Source: Streptomyces sp. Ru72 (GTDB taxonomy: Bacteria; Actinomycetota; Actinomycetes; Streptomycetales; Streptomycetaceae). From it: a DNA stretch of 34,894 nt. Position 1 is the first letter of the stretch. Each line of letters starts with the position of its first letter. The position numbers and the translations under genes are program-made. The notes beneath the pieces were generated by a model. That model was given only the letters and a program-made list of their open reading frames with translations. It ran no database searches and was not told where the DNA came from. The DNA is taken from contig NZ_PQSR01000084.1 of NCBI RefSeq assembly GCF_002920635.1, forward strand, positions 1-34,894. Reading direction: 5' to 3'. This document shows, one piece after another, positions 1 to 7,678 of this stretch.

Positions 1-747
1 CATCCAGTCGCGCGGCTGCACGGTCACCGGTGCGACGTGCTGCGGCGCCTCGATGACACCGAGGTGGTGCAGGATCCGGTACAGGGCGTCGATCAGCCTG
101 CGCACGGTGGCGGGGTCGCGGTCGCCGAGCTGACCGGTCTCGACGAGGATCGCGGGGATGCCCTGCCGGTTCGCCGCAGCGTGGCTGTTGCCGCCGTCGG
201 CGCTGGTGCCGAAGATGACCCGCTCGTATCCGACCGCGTGGGCCATCGCCTTGTTCTTCGCGTCCAGCTCGGCGTCGCCGGTCAGGCGGTAGCCGACGAA
301 GTCGAGCAGGAGTTGGTCGATGCCGCCGCTGTGCAGGTCCACGTAGGCGTCGGCGCCGTCGATCAGGTGCTCGAACAGCCAGGCCGCCATCCGGTCGGTG
401 GGCCCACCGTCCTTGTCGCCGGGGAAGACGCGGTTGATGTTCACGCCGTCCAGCGGGGAGATGTTGAGCCTGCCCCCGTAGACGGCCGGCGGATTGGCCA
501 CGGGGCAGATCACCAGCCGGCCGGCGACCTCGTCGGGTTCCAGCAGCCCGGCCAGGCGGGTGGTGGCGTCGACGGGGATGAACTCGCCGCCGTGGACACC
601 ACCGGTGATCACGATCTTGGGGCCGGGACGGGAGCCGTTGACGAGGATCAGGGGAACGTCCACCGTCGTGGTGCCCAGGTCGGCGGGCAGGCTCCCGCGG
701 GTCTTCTGGCCGGGCTCGGCACGCAGCGGGCCGATGGTCAGGGTCAT
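1..747 (-). CDS. AstE/AspA-type zinc deacylase (succinylglutamate desuccinylase/aspartoacylase family), 3' end cut by window
   Basis: Only the first 249 residues are present; the gene continues past the left edge. It is a zinc carboxypeptidase-fold (M14-like) amidohydrolase that removes an acyl group from an N-acyl amino acid. Visible family marks are GGVHGGEF (zinc ligands His52 and Glu55), NINRVFPG at 103-110 (substrate-carboxylate and active-site Asn/Arg), DLHSG with the third zinc ligand His139, and LVETG with the probable general base Glu203. The ATG at 747 has AGGAAAG just upstream and lies 18 nt after the stop of the first SolA-like gene, so it is the third gene of a minus-strand operon with the two flavin oxidases. 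DoeB/EutE of ectoine breakdown (N-acetyl-diaminobutyrate deacetylase) belongs to this family, but no ectoine hydrolase is visible, so the substrate is not assigned. Confidence 0.88.
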   Translation of the reverse strand, partial: MTLTIGPLRAEPGQKTRGSLPADLGTTTVDVPLILVNGSRPGPKIVITGGVHGGEFIPVDATTRLAGLLEPDEVAGRLVICPVANPPAVYGGRLNISPLDGVNINRVFPGDKDGGPTDRMAAWLFEHLIDGADAYVDLHSGGIDQLLLDFVGYRLTGDAELDAKNKAMAHAVGYERVIFGTSADGGNSHAAANRQGIPAILVETGQLGDRDPATVRRLIDALYRILHHLGVIEAPQHVAPVTVQPRDWM

Positions 748-765
748 GGCTTTCCTCGTTCGGGC

Positions 766-1902
766 TCAGGCCGCGGTGCGGCCGTCCGTGGTGATGAAGT
801 CGATCGGCTGGGAGGTGCGGCCCTGAAGGGCGAGGTCCGCGGCGATGTCGCCCATGGCGGGCGAGAGCTTGAAGCCCTGACCGGAGAAGCCGGCCAGCAG
901 GACGATGTCGTCGCAGCCGGGCAGCGAGCCGACCAGCGGCCGGGTGCTCTCGGTGTAGCCCTCCATGAAGACGGACAGGCGCACCGGGTCGGGATTCAGG
1001 CCGGGCAGGTGGCGCCGCACCGCCGTCGTGAAGGCCTCCAGTTCCTCCGGTGCGACGGTCCGGTTCAGCCGGTTCGGGTCGTCCACCGGCTTGTGGTGGG
1101 CCTGCGGCAGGCCGAGCTTGACGGACAGGCCGTCCGGGGACGGGATGCCGTAGAAGGGGATCGCGCCGCAGCGGATGAAGGCGGGACGCTCGGCGTCTGC
1201 CGGGTGGTCCTCGTGGGGCAGGAACCAGGCGCTGATCGCGCGGTGGACGCTCACCTCCCACGGCAGGTCGGGCAGCAGGTCGCCCACCCACGGGCCGGGG
1301 GTGACGACCGCGGCGTCGAAGCGCTCCGTGTCGGTGTCGGTGCGGATCTGCACGCCTCCCCCGGCGACGGGAGTCACCTCCCGCACCGGGGTGTAGCGGC
1401 GGATCCGGGCACCGAGCTCCTCGGCTCGCCGGGCGGCGGTCTGGACCGTCAGCTCGGGGCGGACGAAGCCCGCGTGGCCGTCGAGGACCACCAGGTCGCC
1501 GTCGTCGACGCGGAACAGCGGGAAACGCTTGGCCATCGCCTCGGTGTCGATCACCTCGTGGTCGAGGCCGTGCTCGGCGATGCCGTCCATGACGGTGCGC
1601 ATCTCGGGGTCGTCGGCCGGCCCCATGACCAGGGCTCCGGTCAGGCGGCGCAGTTCCCGCCCGGTCTCCGCCTGCAACTGCCTCCAGAGGGCGTCGGCGT
1701 GCCGGACGAGCGGCACATAGCGGCCGTCGTGGGTCTGCACGCTGCGGAAGACCCTGGTCTCACCACCTGCGGCGCTACGGTCGTGGCCGGGGGCGAAGCG
1801 GTCGTAGGCAACGACTTCGGCGCCCCGTGCCGCCAGCCGCCAGGCGGCCTGGCTGCCCATCGTGCCGGTACCGACGACGGCGACACGTCTCCTCGCGGCC
1901 AT
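766..1902 (-). CDS. SolA/monomeric sarcosine oxidase-like FAD amine oxidase, copy 1
   Basis: A 378-residue FAD-dependent oxidoreductase of the DAO/MSOX group, expected to oxidise a secondary or primary amine of an amino acid with release of H2O2. The dinucleotide-binding GTGTMGSQAAW lies at 11-21, the flavin motif GGETRVFRS at 46-54, the conserved Lys of VKLG at 262 (equivalent to the oxygen-activating Lys265 of Bacillus MSOX) and the C-terminal FAD signature AGFSGQGFKLSP at 337-348. The Cys that carries covalent FAD in MSOX (Cys315, 50 residues after the Lys) is Phe312 here, within SVFMEGYTES. The residue corresponding to His269 is Pro266. So flavin is probably bound non-covalently and the substrate differs from sarcosine. 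The ATG at 1902 has AAGGAG upstream. The gene is 44 nt downstream of its equally long paralogue. Confidence 0.9.
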   Translation of the reverse strand: MAARRRVAVVGTGTMGSQAAWRLAARGAEVVAYDRFAPGHDRSAAGGETRVFRSVQTHDGRYVPLVRHADALWRQLQAETGRELRRLTGALVMGPADDPEMRTVMDGIAEHGLDHEVIDTEAMAKRFPLFRVDDGDLVVLDGHAGFVRPELTVQTAARRAEELGARIRRYTPVREVTPVAGGGVQIRTDTDTERFDAAVVTPGPWVGDLLPDLPWEVSVHRAISAWFLPHEDHPADAERPAFIRCGAIPFYGIPSPDGLSVKLGLPQAHHKPVDDPNRLNRTVAPEELEAFTTAVRRHLPGLNPDPVRLSVFMEGYTESTRPLVGSLPGCDDIVLLAGFSGQGFKLSPAMGDIAADLALQGRTSQPIDFITTDGRTAA

Positions 1903-1946
1903 GTGGTTCTCCTTGCCGGATGTGCCGAATCGTGGGCGGGGCGGGG

Positions 1947-3083
1947 TCAGGCCGCGGTGCGGTCGACGGTGGAAATGAAGTCGATGGGCTGGGGCGAAGT
2001 GCCGTCCAGCGCCAGGTCGGCCGCGATGTCTCCGAAGGCGGGCGAGAGCTTGAAGCCGTGGCCGGAGAATCCCGCGAGGAGTACGACGTTGTCGGCGCCG
2101 GGCAGCGGGCCGACCAGAGGGCGGCTGCTCTCGGTGTAGCCCTCCATGTAGACGGAGAGCCGGGTCGGGTCCGGGTGCAGGTCCGGCATGTAGCGGCCGA
2201 TCAGCTCGCTGAAGATCTCCAGCTCCTCCGGCTGCACCGTCCGGTCCAGCTGGTTCGGGTCGCCCGCGGGCTTGTGCAGGGCCTGGGAGAGGCCGAGCTT
2301 GACGGAGACACCGTCCGGGGAGGGCAGGCCGTAGCAGTGGGTGGGTGCCGTGCGGATGAACGCGGGGCGCTCCTCGCCGAACCAGGCGTCGGTGGTGGGC
2401 ACGTACCAGGCGCTGACCAGGCGGCGGACTTGCACTGCCCACGGCAGATCGGGCAGCAGGTCGTTGACCCAAGGGCCAGGGGTGACGACAGCGGTGTCGA
2501 AGCGCTCGCTGCCGGCGTCGGTGCGGATCTCCACGCCGCCCGCGGCGGGCACGATCTCGCGGACCGTGGTGTAGCGGTGGATGACGGCACCCAGCTCCTC
2601 CGCGCGGCGGGCGGCGGTCTGGACGGTCAGTTCCGGCCGGATGAAGCCCGCCCGGCGGTCGAGAACGGCGGCGTCGCCGTCCTCGATCCGGTACTGCGGG
2701 AAGCGCTTGGCGAGGGACTCGGCGTCGAGCACCTCGTGGTCGAGGTCGTGCTCCGCGATGGACTGCAGGACGGTGGCCATCTGCTGCTGCTCCGTGGGCC
2801 CCATCAGCAGGCACCCGGTCAGGCGGCGCAGCTCGCGGCCGGTCTCCTGCTGGAGCTGCTCATAGAGGGCGTCGGCGTGCTGGAGGAGCGGGACGTAACG
2901 GGAGTCCTCGAAGTGTGCGCTGCGGAAGATGCGGGTCTCGCCGCCTGCGGCGCTGCGGTCGTGGCCGGGGGCGTAACGGTCGTAGCCGACGACCTCGGCA
3001 CCGCGGGCCGCCAGCCGCCAGGCGGCCTGGCTGCCCATGGTTCCGACGCCGACGACGGCGACGCGCTTCCTCGCAGGTGACAC
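1947..3083 (-). CDS. SolA/monomeric sarcosine oxidase-like FAD amine oxidase, copy 2
   Basis: First gene of the minus-strand operon and a tandem paralogue of the next gene, exactly the same length (378 residues) and closely similar throughout. It has the Rossmann motif GVGTMGSQAAW at 12-22, GGETRIFRS at 47-55, the catalytic-type Lys262 in VKLG and AGFSGHGFKLSP near 337-348. Tyr312 replaces the covalent-flavin Cys of MSOX. Differences from copy 1 cluster in the likely substrate region (about 220-250), which suggests two related substrates or successive steps. The start is taken as GTG at 3083 because AAAGGA lies at the right distance and this gives the same length as the paralogue; a longer reading frame upstream lacks a site and family similarity. 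It is divergent from the IclR gene at 3345. Confidence 0.9.
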   Translation of the reverse strand: MSPARKRVAVVGVGTMGSQAAWRLAARGAEVVGYDRYAPGHDRSAAGGETRIFRSAHFEDSRYVPLLQHADALYEQLQQETGRELRRLTGCLLMGPTEQQQMATVLQSIAEHDLDHEVLDAESLAKRFPQYRIEDGDAAVLDRRAGFIRPELTVQTAARRAEELGAVIHRYTTVREIVPAAGGVEIRTDAGSERFDTAVVTPGPWVNDLLPDLPWAVQVRRLVSAWYVPTTDAWFGEERPAFIRTAPTHCYGLPSPDGVSVKLGLSQALHKPAGDPNQLDRTVQPEELEIFSELIGRYMPDLHPDPTRLSVYMEGYTESSRPLVGPLPGADNVVLLAGFSGHGFKLSPAFGDIAADLALDGTSPQPIDFISTVDRTAA

Positions 3084-3232
3084 AGGACTTTCCTTTCGTA
3101 TCGCCGGGCCGCATGCTGGGGCCCCGAGCGTGAGGATGTTTGGTGGCGACTTATTAGGTGGCGGGCCCTTTTGGCCCCACCGCTCGCATTCGTCCCGGAT
3201 CCGGGGAACCCCCGCCCTCGGATTCCGCCTGC

Positions 3233-3269
3233 GTGCCACATTGTGGAATGGCGTGCTAGGATCTGGCAC
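3233..3269 (+). promoter_or_regulatory. Operator/promoter of IclR gene 1: inverted repeat with extended -10
   Basis: GTGCCA (3233-3238) and TGGCAC (3264-3269) form a perfect inverted repeat over 37 bp. Nested in the left arm is CCACATTGTGG (3236-3246), a palindrome with one central base. Between the arms sits TGC-TAGGAT (-10-like hexamer 3257-3262), so protein bound to the arms would cover the promoter. The same arrangement at identical spacing precedes the other two IclR genes. It lies 75 bp before the IclR start and about 150 bp from the solA start on the other strand. Confidence 0.65.
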
Positions 3270-3344
3270 AGAGAATGACAGTGGCTTGGAGGGGAGTCAA
3301 GAGGTGTCCAGCGGAATCTCTGAGGATTAACAGGGGGAAACCGG

Positions 3345-4094
3345 ATGGAGATGAGGAGTGTCACCAGGTCACTGCGGATCCTGGAGGCGGTCGCCCGGCA
3401 TCAGCCGGTGACCGTCGGGGAGCTGACGAAGCTCTTCGGTCTGCCGAAGTCGACGGTGCAGCGCACGCTGGTCACGCTGGCGGAGGCGGGCTGGCTGCGG
3501 GCGAACCGCAGGGACACCACCCGCTGGGAGATCGGCGCCCGCGTCCTCGCCGTACGACCCGCCGCCCTGCAGGGCTCCAGCCTGCTCGCCGCCGCCCACG
3601 AGCCGATGGTCCGCCTGCGCGACGCCCTGAACGAGACGATCCACCTGTCGATGCCGGACGCCCTGCAGTGCATGGTCGTGGTGGACCGCGTCGACTGTGA
3701 CCACCCCGTGCGAACCTTCCACACCATTGGCGACACCTCGCCCCTGCACGCCACCGCGGCGGGACGCGCCGTCCTCGCCCATCTGCCGGAGCACGAGGTC
3801 GACGAGTTCTCGACGGGCGTGCTGGAGGGTTACGTCGAGGCCACCATCACCGACCCGGCGGAACTGCGCGCCGAGCTGCGCCGCGTCAAGGACCGCGGTT
3901 ACGCCGTCAACCACAACCAGTACCGGCCGGACGTGTGCGCCGTCGCGGCACCCGTCCTGGACGGGGACGGCTCACCCCTGGCCGCGGTCGCCGCCTCCAT
4001 GCCCGGCTCCCGCTTCGATCCGGCCCGCACGGCCGAGCTGGGAGGCCTGGTCATGGACACCGCGTCGCAGATCACCGCTCGCCACTCGGGCTGA
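3345..4094 (+). CDS. IclR-family transcriptional regulator, paralogue 1
   Basis: A 249-residue IclR-type regulator. The winged helix-turn-helix covers about residues 6-65 (LTKLFGLPKSTVQRTLVTL as recognition part), followed by the ligand-binding domain from about 80 to 245 with the family pattern TSPLHATAAGRAVLAHLP. It lies divergent from the oxidase/deacylase operon and probably controls that operon and itself through the 3233-3269 operator. The first 80 residues differ from the other two IclR proteins here at only two to four positions, while the part beyond about 150 differs far more, so the three should read the same DNA site but answer different small molecules. ATG at 3345 is preceded by AGGGGGAAACC; an in-frame ATG two codons later is less well placed. 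Confidence 0.93.
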   Translation: MEMRSVTRSLRILEAVARHQPVTVGELTKLFGLPKSTVQRTLVTLAEAGWLRANRRDTTRWEIGARVLAVRPAALQGSSLLAAAHEPMVRLRDALNETIHLSMPDALQCMVVVDRVDCDHPVRTFHTIGDTSPLHATAAGRAVLAHLPEHEVDEFSTGVLEGYVEATITDPAELRAELRRVKDRGYAVNHNQYRPDVCAVAAPVLDGDGSPLAAVAASMPGSRFDPARTAELGGLVMDTASQITARHSG

Positions 4095-4128
4095 CGGCGG
4101 TCGGGCCGGACAAGCACCCCAGCCCCCG

Positions 4129-4317
4129 GACGATGCCGTCGCCCGCGACGACCTGGAGCGAGGGCAACTCGTCGCACCCTTCGGTTTCGTGCCCGACGGC
4201 ACCAGCTACCACCTCCTCAGCCGTCGATCACCCGAGCAAGACGGACGCGTCCGCCGGCTGACGGCATGGCTGCGGGCCAGGACGAGCCGGCTCGAAGACG
4301 ATTCCGAACCGGTGTGA
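4129..4317 (+). pseudogene. C-terminal remnant of a LysR-family (GcvA-like) regulator
   Basis: The frame ending at the TGA at 4315-4317 reads as the last 60 or so residues of a LysR effector domain. RGQLVAPFGF, then GTSYHLLSRR, then VRRLTAWLRA matches the usual tail of GcvA-type proteins (G-x-LV-x-PF, a Tyr-Leu strand, a final helix with F/W-x-x-WL). No helix-turn-helix or start is found upstream because the IclR gene occupies the space. The remnant shows that a gene was deleted between the IclR gene and the dehydrogenase operon. Confidence 0.6.
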
Positions 4318-4545
4318 CCGCTGGACTTGCCGGGCCGAGGACCAACGGCGGGAAGCCGGACGGAACCGAAGCACCGAGCGGGCCGCGATCTTGTCGCCGG
4401 ACGCAGGGTGAGCGAAGCGGCATCACCACGGTGCAGATCGGCATGCCGTGTGGTCGTTGCGGCATGGAGCAGGTGACAGGCCGGACCGTGAGGCTCTGAG
4501 CAGCCGCGCCGAAGAGGGTGCGGCGGACTGCGAAGGAGCTTTCAC
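4318..4545. other. Intergenic leader of the homoserine dehydrogenase-like operon
   Basis: 228 bp with no credible gene. CGGCATGCCG (4439-4448) is a perfect palindrome, and its right half plus CGGCATG at 4460-4466 form a further inverted repeat with an 11-nt gap. This is a candidate regulator site about 80-100 bp before the start at 4546. The nearby Lrp/AsnC or IclR proteins are possible binders, but the 35-bp IclR element is not present. GAAGGAGC just before 4546 is the ribosome binding site. Confidence 0.35.
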
Positions 4546-5634
4546 ATGGGTCGATACGATCTCGCCCTCATCGGATTCGGCGGCGTCAACCGCGCGCTGG
4601 CCGAGCTCGTATCCCGGCGCGGGGACCGCCTGGCCGGGGAGCTGGGCTTCACCCTGCGCGTCGTGGCGATCACCGATCTGCGGGCCGGTTCCCTGGTGGA
4701 CACCGACGGCATCGATCTGGCGCCGCTGCTGGCCGCCGAGCCCGGGGAGCTGGACTTCGCGGGCCTTGCCGGCGGCAGCGCTGATCCGCGCAACGAGTGG
4801 GTGATCCGCGAGGTGCCGGCCGACATCGTCGTGGAGGCGACGTTCACCAACCCCGCCGACGGCGAGCCCGCCCTCTCCCACGTGCGCTGGGCCCTGGAAT
4901 CGGGCAAGCACGTGTGCACCACCAACAAGGGGCCGGTCGCGCTCGCCGGCCGGGCACTGAAGCAGCTGGCCGCCGAACACGGTGTCGGCTTCGAGTTCGA
5001 GGGCTCGGTACTCAGCGGCACCCCCATACTGCGCACCGCCCGCCGCCTGTTCGGCGGACTGGAGATCACCGGTGTCCAGGGCATCTTGAACGGCACCTCG
5101 AACTACGTCCTCGGCCGACTCGAAGAAGGCCTCGATCTGCCGGCGGCGATCGCAGAAGCCCAGGACCTCGGGTACGCCGAAGCCGATCCCACCGCCGACG
5201 TCGAGGGCCACGACGTCCAGCTCAAGGTCATGATCCTGGCCAACGAGGTCCTCGGCGCCGACCTGCGCCGCGGAGACGTCTTCTGCGAGGGCATCTCCGC
5301 GATCAGCCCCCAAGAGGTGCAGGACGCCGCCTCCAAGGGGCTGCGCTGGAAGCTGGTCGGCTCCGCCACCCGCCACGAGGACGGCAGCGTCGACGCCCGG
5401 GTCGCCCCGCTCGCCCTGCCGGCACACCACCCGCTGGCGGGGATCTCCGGCCCGGTCAACGCGGTCGCCTTCCACACCGATCTCCTCGGCACCGTCACGG
5501 TCTCCGGGCCGGGCGCCGGCCGCATCGAGACCGCCTACGCCCTGCTGTCGGACCTCATCGCCATCCACCAGCGCCACGCGGACGACGACACCGCCCCCAC
5601 GCGCCCCGTTCTCGAGGAGACGCACCGTGTCTGA
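4546..5634 (+). CDS. Homoserine dehydrogenase-like protein without ACT domain
   Basis: A 362-residue NAD(P)-dependent oxidoreductase of the homoserine dehydrogenase family, which interconverts L-aspartate-4-semialdehyde and L-homoserine. The nucleotide-binding motif GFGGVNRALA is at 10-19. TTNKGPVA carries the conserved Lys128, and LNGTSNYVL is at 181-189. YAEADPTADVEGHDVQLK (210-227) holds Glu212, Asp218, Asp223 and Lys227, matching the catalytic Glu208, Asp214, Asp219 and Lys223 of the yeast enzyme. The usual SVGGGIP loop is SVLSGTP here, and there is no C-terminal ACT domain, so threonine feedback is not expected. It is translationally coupled to an aldehyde dehydrogenase, which points to catabolic handling of aspartate semialdehyde or a similar aldehyde rather than threonine/methionine synthesis. 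Substrate is inferred from the family. Confidence 0.88.
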   Translation: MGRYDLALIGFGGVNRALAELVSRRGDRLAGELGFTLRVVAITDLRAGSLVDTDGIDLAPLLAAEPGELDFAGLAGGSADPRNEWVIREVPADIVVEATFTNPADGEPALSHVRWALESGKHVCTTNKGPVALAGRALKQLAAEHGVGFEFEGSVLSGTPILRTARRLFGGLEITGVQGILNGTSNYVLGRLEEGLDLPAAIAEAQDLGYAEADPTADVEGHDVQLKVMILANEVLGADLRRGDVFCEGISAISPQEVQDAASKGLRWKLVGSATRHEDGSVDARVAPLALPAHHPLAGISGPVNAVAFHTDLLGTVTVSGPGAGRIETAYALLSDLIAIHQRHADDDTAPTRPVLEETHRV

Positions 5635-7057
5635 CACCGTCGTGCCCACCGGCATCGAACTCGGCACCGACACGGCGCCCGTGCACAACCCCTACACCGG
5701 CGAGATCATCGCCTCGGTCCCCACCGCCGACGCAGACGCCATCGGCACCGTCCTTCAGCAGGCCAGATGCGGGCGCCGCACCGCGGCCGCGCTGTCCCGC
5801 GCCTCCAGGGCCGCGATCTTGGAACGCGCCTCCCGTCTGGTCGAGCGGCGCGCCGAGTCCTTCGCCCAGCTGATCGTCAGCGAGGCCGGCAAGACCATCG
5901 CCCAGGCCCGCAAGGAAGTCGCCCGCGCGGTCAACACCCTCTCCCTGTCCGCGGCCGAGACACGGCGCAACGCCGGCGAGGTCATCCCCTTCGACTCCTA
6001 TGAGGGCTCCGAGAAACGGCAGGGCTGGTTCACCCGCGAACCACTGGGCATCATCGCCGCCATCACCCCCTTCAACGACCCCCTGAACCTGGTCGCGCAC
6101 AAACTCGGCCCGGCCATCGCGGGCGGCAACGCGGTCATCCTCAAACCGTCCGCCCTGACGCCGCTGTCCGCGCTGCGGCTGGTGGACACCCTCATCGAGG
6201 CCGGCCTGCCCGAGGAGATCGTCACCGTCGTCAACGGCGACGCCGGCATCGCCGCCGCGATCGTGACCGCCCCCGACGTGCGCATGGTGTCCTTCACCGG
6301 CGGGTTCACCACCGGCGAGGCCATCTCCCGCACAGCCGGCCTGAAGAAGCTCGCCATGGACCTGGGAGGCAACGCCCCGGTCATCGTCATGGACGACGCC
6401 GACCTGGAGGAGGCCGTGGCCTGCTGTGTCTCCGGCGCGTTCTGGGCCGCGGGCCAGAACTGCATCGGCACCCAGCGGATCCTCATCGCCCACGAGGTCT
6501 ACGAGCGCTTCCGCGACGCCTTCGTCGCCCGCACCAAGCTGCTGCGCGTCGGCGACCCGCTCGACGAGCGCACCGACGTCGGCCCCATGATCACCCAGGA
6601 GGCCGCGGCCGCCACCCGGGCCAAGGTCGACGCGGCGGTGGCCGAGGGCGCGGTGCTGCTGTGCGGCAACGACGTCAGCGGCTCCCTCTACACGCCGACC
6701 GTCCTGGAAGACGTCCCGGCGACCTGCTCGATCCGGCAGGAGGAGGTGTTCGCCCCGGTCGTCGTGCTGGAGCCGTTCACGTCCTTCGAGGACGCCATCG
6801 AGCAGGCCAACGCCATCGACTACAGCCTCCACGCGGGCATCTTCACCTCGCGCCTGGACCGCGCCCTGTCCGCGGCCCGCCTGCTGGAAGCGGGCGGAGT
6901 GATGATCAACGACTCGTCCGACTACCGCTTCGACGCCATGCCGTTCGGCGGCTTCAAGTACGGCAGCATGGGCCGCGAGGGCGTGCGCTTCGCCTTCGAG
7001 GAGATGACCCAGCCCAAGGTCGTCTGCGTCAACCACATCAGTGAAGTGGTGCAATGA
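5627..7057 (+). CDS. Aldehyde dehydrogenase coupled to the homoserine dehydrogenase-like gene
   Basis: 476 residues, full-length NAD(P)+-dependent aldehyde dehydrogenase. Visible are the oxyanion Asn150 in ITPFNDPLN, the nucleotide-site FTGG at 223-226, the catalytic Cys279 in GQNCIGTQR, EEVFAPV near 374-380 and MPFGGFKYGSMGREG near the end, an ending seen in lactaldehyde/semialdehyde-type enzymes. The general-base position, normally Glu in ELGG, is Asp245 (MDLGGNAP), which is unusual. It starts at GTG 5627, inside the last codons of the upstream gene (8-nt overlap), with GAGGAGA as ribosome binding site, so translation is coupled. A plausible reaction is aspartate-4-semialdehyde to aspartate; this is inferred from the partner gene. 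Confidence 0.9.
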   Translation: MSDTVVPTGIELGTDTAPVHNPYTGEIIASVPTADADAIGTVLQQARCGRRTAAALSRASRAAILERASRLVERRAESFAQLIVSEAGKTIAQARKEVARAVNTLSLSAAETRRNAGEVIPFDSYEGSEKRQGWFTREPLGIIAAITPFNDPLNLVAHKLGPAIAGGNAVILKPSALTPLSALRLVDTLIEAGLPEEIVTVVNGDAGIAAAIVTAPDVRMVSFTGGFTTGEAISRTAGLKKLAMDLGGNAPVIVMDDADLEEAVACCVSGAFWAAGQNCIGTQRILIAHEVYERFRDAFVARTKLLRVGDPLDERTDVGPMITQEAAAATRAKVDAAVAEGAVLLCGNDVSGSLYTPTVLEDVPATCSIRQEEVFAPVVVLEPFTSFEDAIEQANAIDYSLHAGIFTSRLDRALSAARLLEAGGVMINDSSDYRFDAMPFGGFKYGSMGREGVRFAFEEMTQPKVVCVNHISEVVQ

Positions 7058-7216
7058 TCGCCTTCCGCACCGGCGCGACTCCACGATGGCCGCGGAGAAC
7101 GGGCAACCCCCGCTCAACGCCTTCGAGCCGCTGATCACCCAAGCGGCCGGGACGGAAGTGACGAACCTCGTGGTCCAGGGCGGGCCACGCGACCGGGAAC
7201 AGGCACCCCTCGCCGC
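7058..7216. other. Convergent gap between aldehyde dehydrogenase and Lrp gene
   Basis: No gene seen. GCCGCT (7127-7132) and AGCGGC (7142-7147) can pair as a 6-bp stem with a 9-nt loop, only a weak terminator candidate for the two converging transcripts. Confidence 0.25.
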
Positions 7217-7678
7217 TCATCCCGGTGCCGCCGTGGTCCGACCTCCTCGCGGACGGTCGACCACCCTGGACAGGGTGAGCGCCGTGACCGTGTCCCGGAC
7301 GCCGGGCATCTGGGCGATGTCCTCCCAGATGCCCCGTACGCGTTCCAGCGAGGCCGCCTCGAGGCGCACCATGATGTCGAAGTCGCCGCTGAGGATCTCG
7401 CAGATGACGACCTCCGGGATGCGCTTGAGCGCGGCCAGGACATCGCCGCCGCGCATTCGGTCCTGGCGGTAGACGAGTACGAGCGCCGAGACGACGTCGC
7501 CGGTGTCGTCGCCGGCGCGGACGATGGTGTAGCCGGCGATGTGGCCTTGCCGCTCCAGCCGTTCGATGCGCTGGCGCACCGCGTTGCGGGACAGCAGCAC
7601 TCTGCCGGCCAGTTCGGAGTGCGAGATGCGGCCGTTGCGGGTCAGCTCGGCGATGATCTTCTCGTCGATGGCGTCCAC
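7217..7678 (-). CDS. Lrp/AsnC-family transcriptional regulator
   Basis: 153 residues, the normal family length. The N-terminal helix-turn-helix follows the pattern DAIDEKIIAELTRNGRIS then LLSRNAVRQRIERLE, with GHIAGYTIV linking to the C-terminal RAM domain (ALVLVY, ISGDFDIMV-like strand LSGDFDIMVRLEA, then PGVRDTVTALTLSRVV). Such proteins bind an amino acid and regulate its breakdown or synthesis. Placed convergent to the dehydrogenase pair, it may sense the amino acid handled there, as DoeX does in ectoine clusters. GTG at 7678 is chosen because GAAGGAGA lies 9-10 nt upstream and the family similarity starts there; a longer reading frame to 7972 runs through unrelated sequence. Confidence 0.9.
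   Translation of the reverse strand: MDAIDEKIIAELTRNGRISHSELAGRVLLSRNAVRQRIERLERQGHIAGYTIVRAGDDTGDVVSALVLVYRQDRMRGGDVLAALKRIPEVVICEILSGDFDIMVRLEAASLERVRGIWEDIAQMPGVRDTVTALTLSRVVDRPRGGRTTAAPG

Noticed and set aside
37..2139. A 700-codon plus-strand open frame
   Set aside because: It is antisense to the deacylase and oxidase genes, has no ribosome site or family pattern, and reflects high-GC codon bias on the opposite strand.
3159..3183. Hairpin-like GGTGGCGGGCC / GGCCCCACC in the solA/IclR divergent region
   Set aside because: It needs a 2-nt bulge, follows no gene, and is not shared with the duplicated copy upstream of IclR gene 2.
4423..5688. Large minus-strand frame over the homoserine dehydrogenase-like gene
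   Set aside because: Antisense shadow; Gly/Val/Ala-rich with no family resemblance, while the plus strand carries all catalytic motifs.
1..7678. Assignment of the left cluster to ectoine degradation (Doe/Eut)
   Set aside because: A DoeB-like deacylase, an aldehyde dehydrogenase and an AsnC-type regulator fit in part, but ectoine hydrolase and the diaminobutyrate aminotransferase are not seen, and the twin oxidases do not belong to that pathway.
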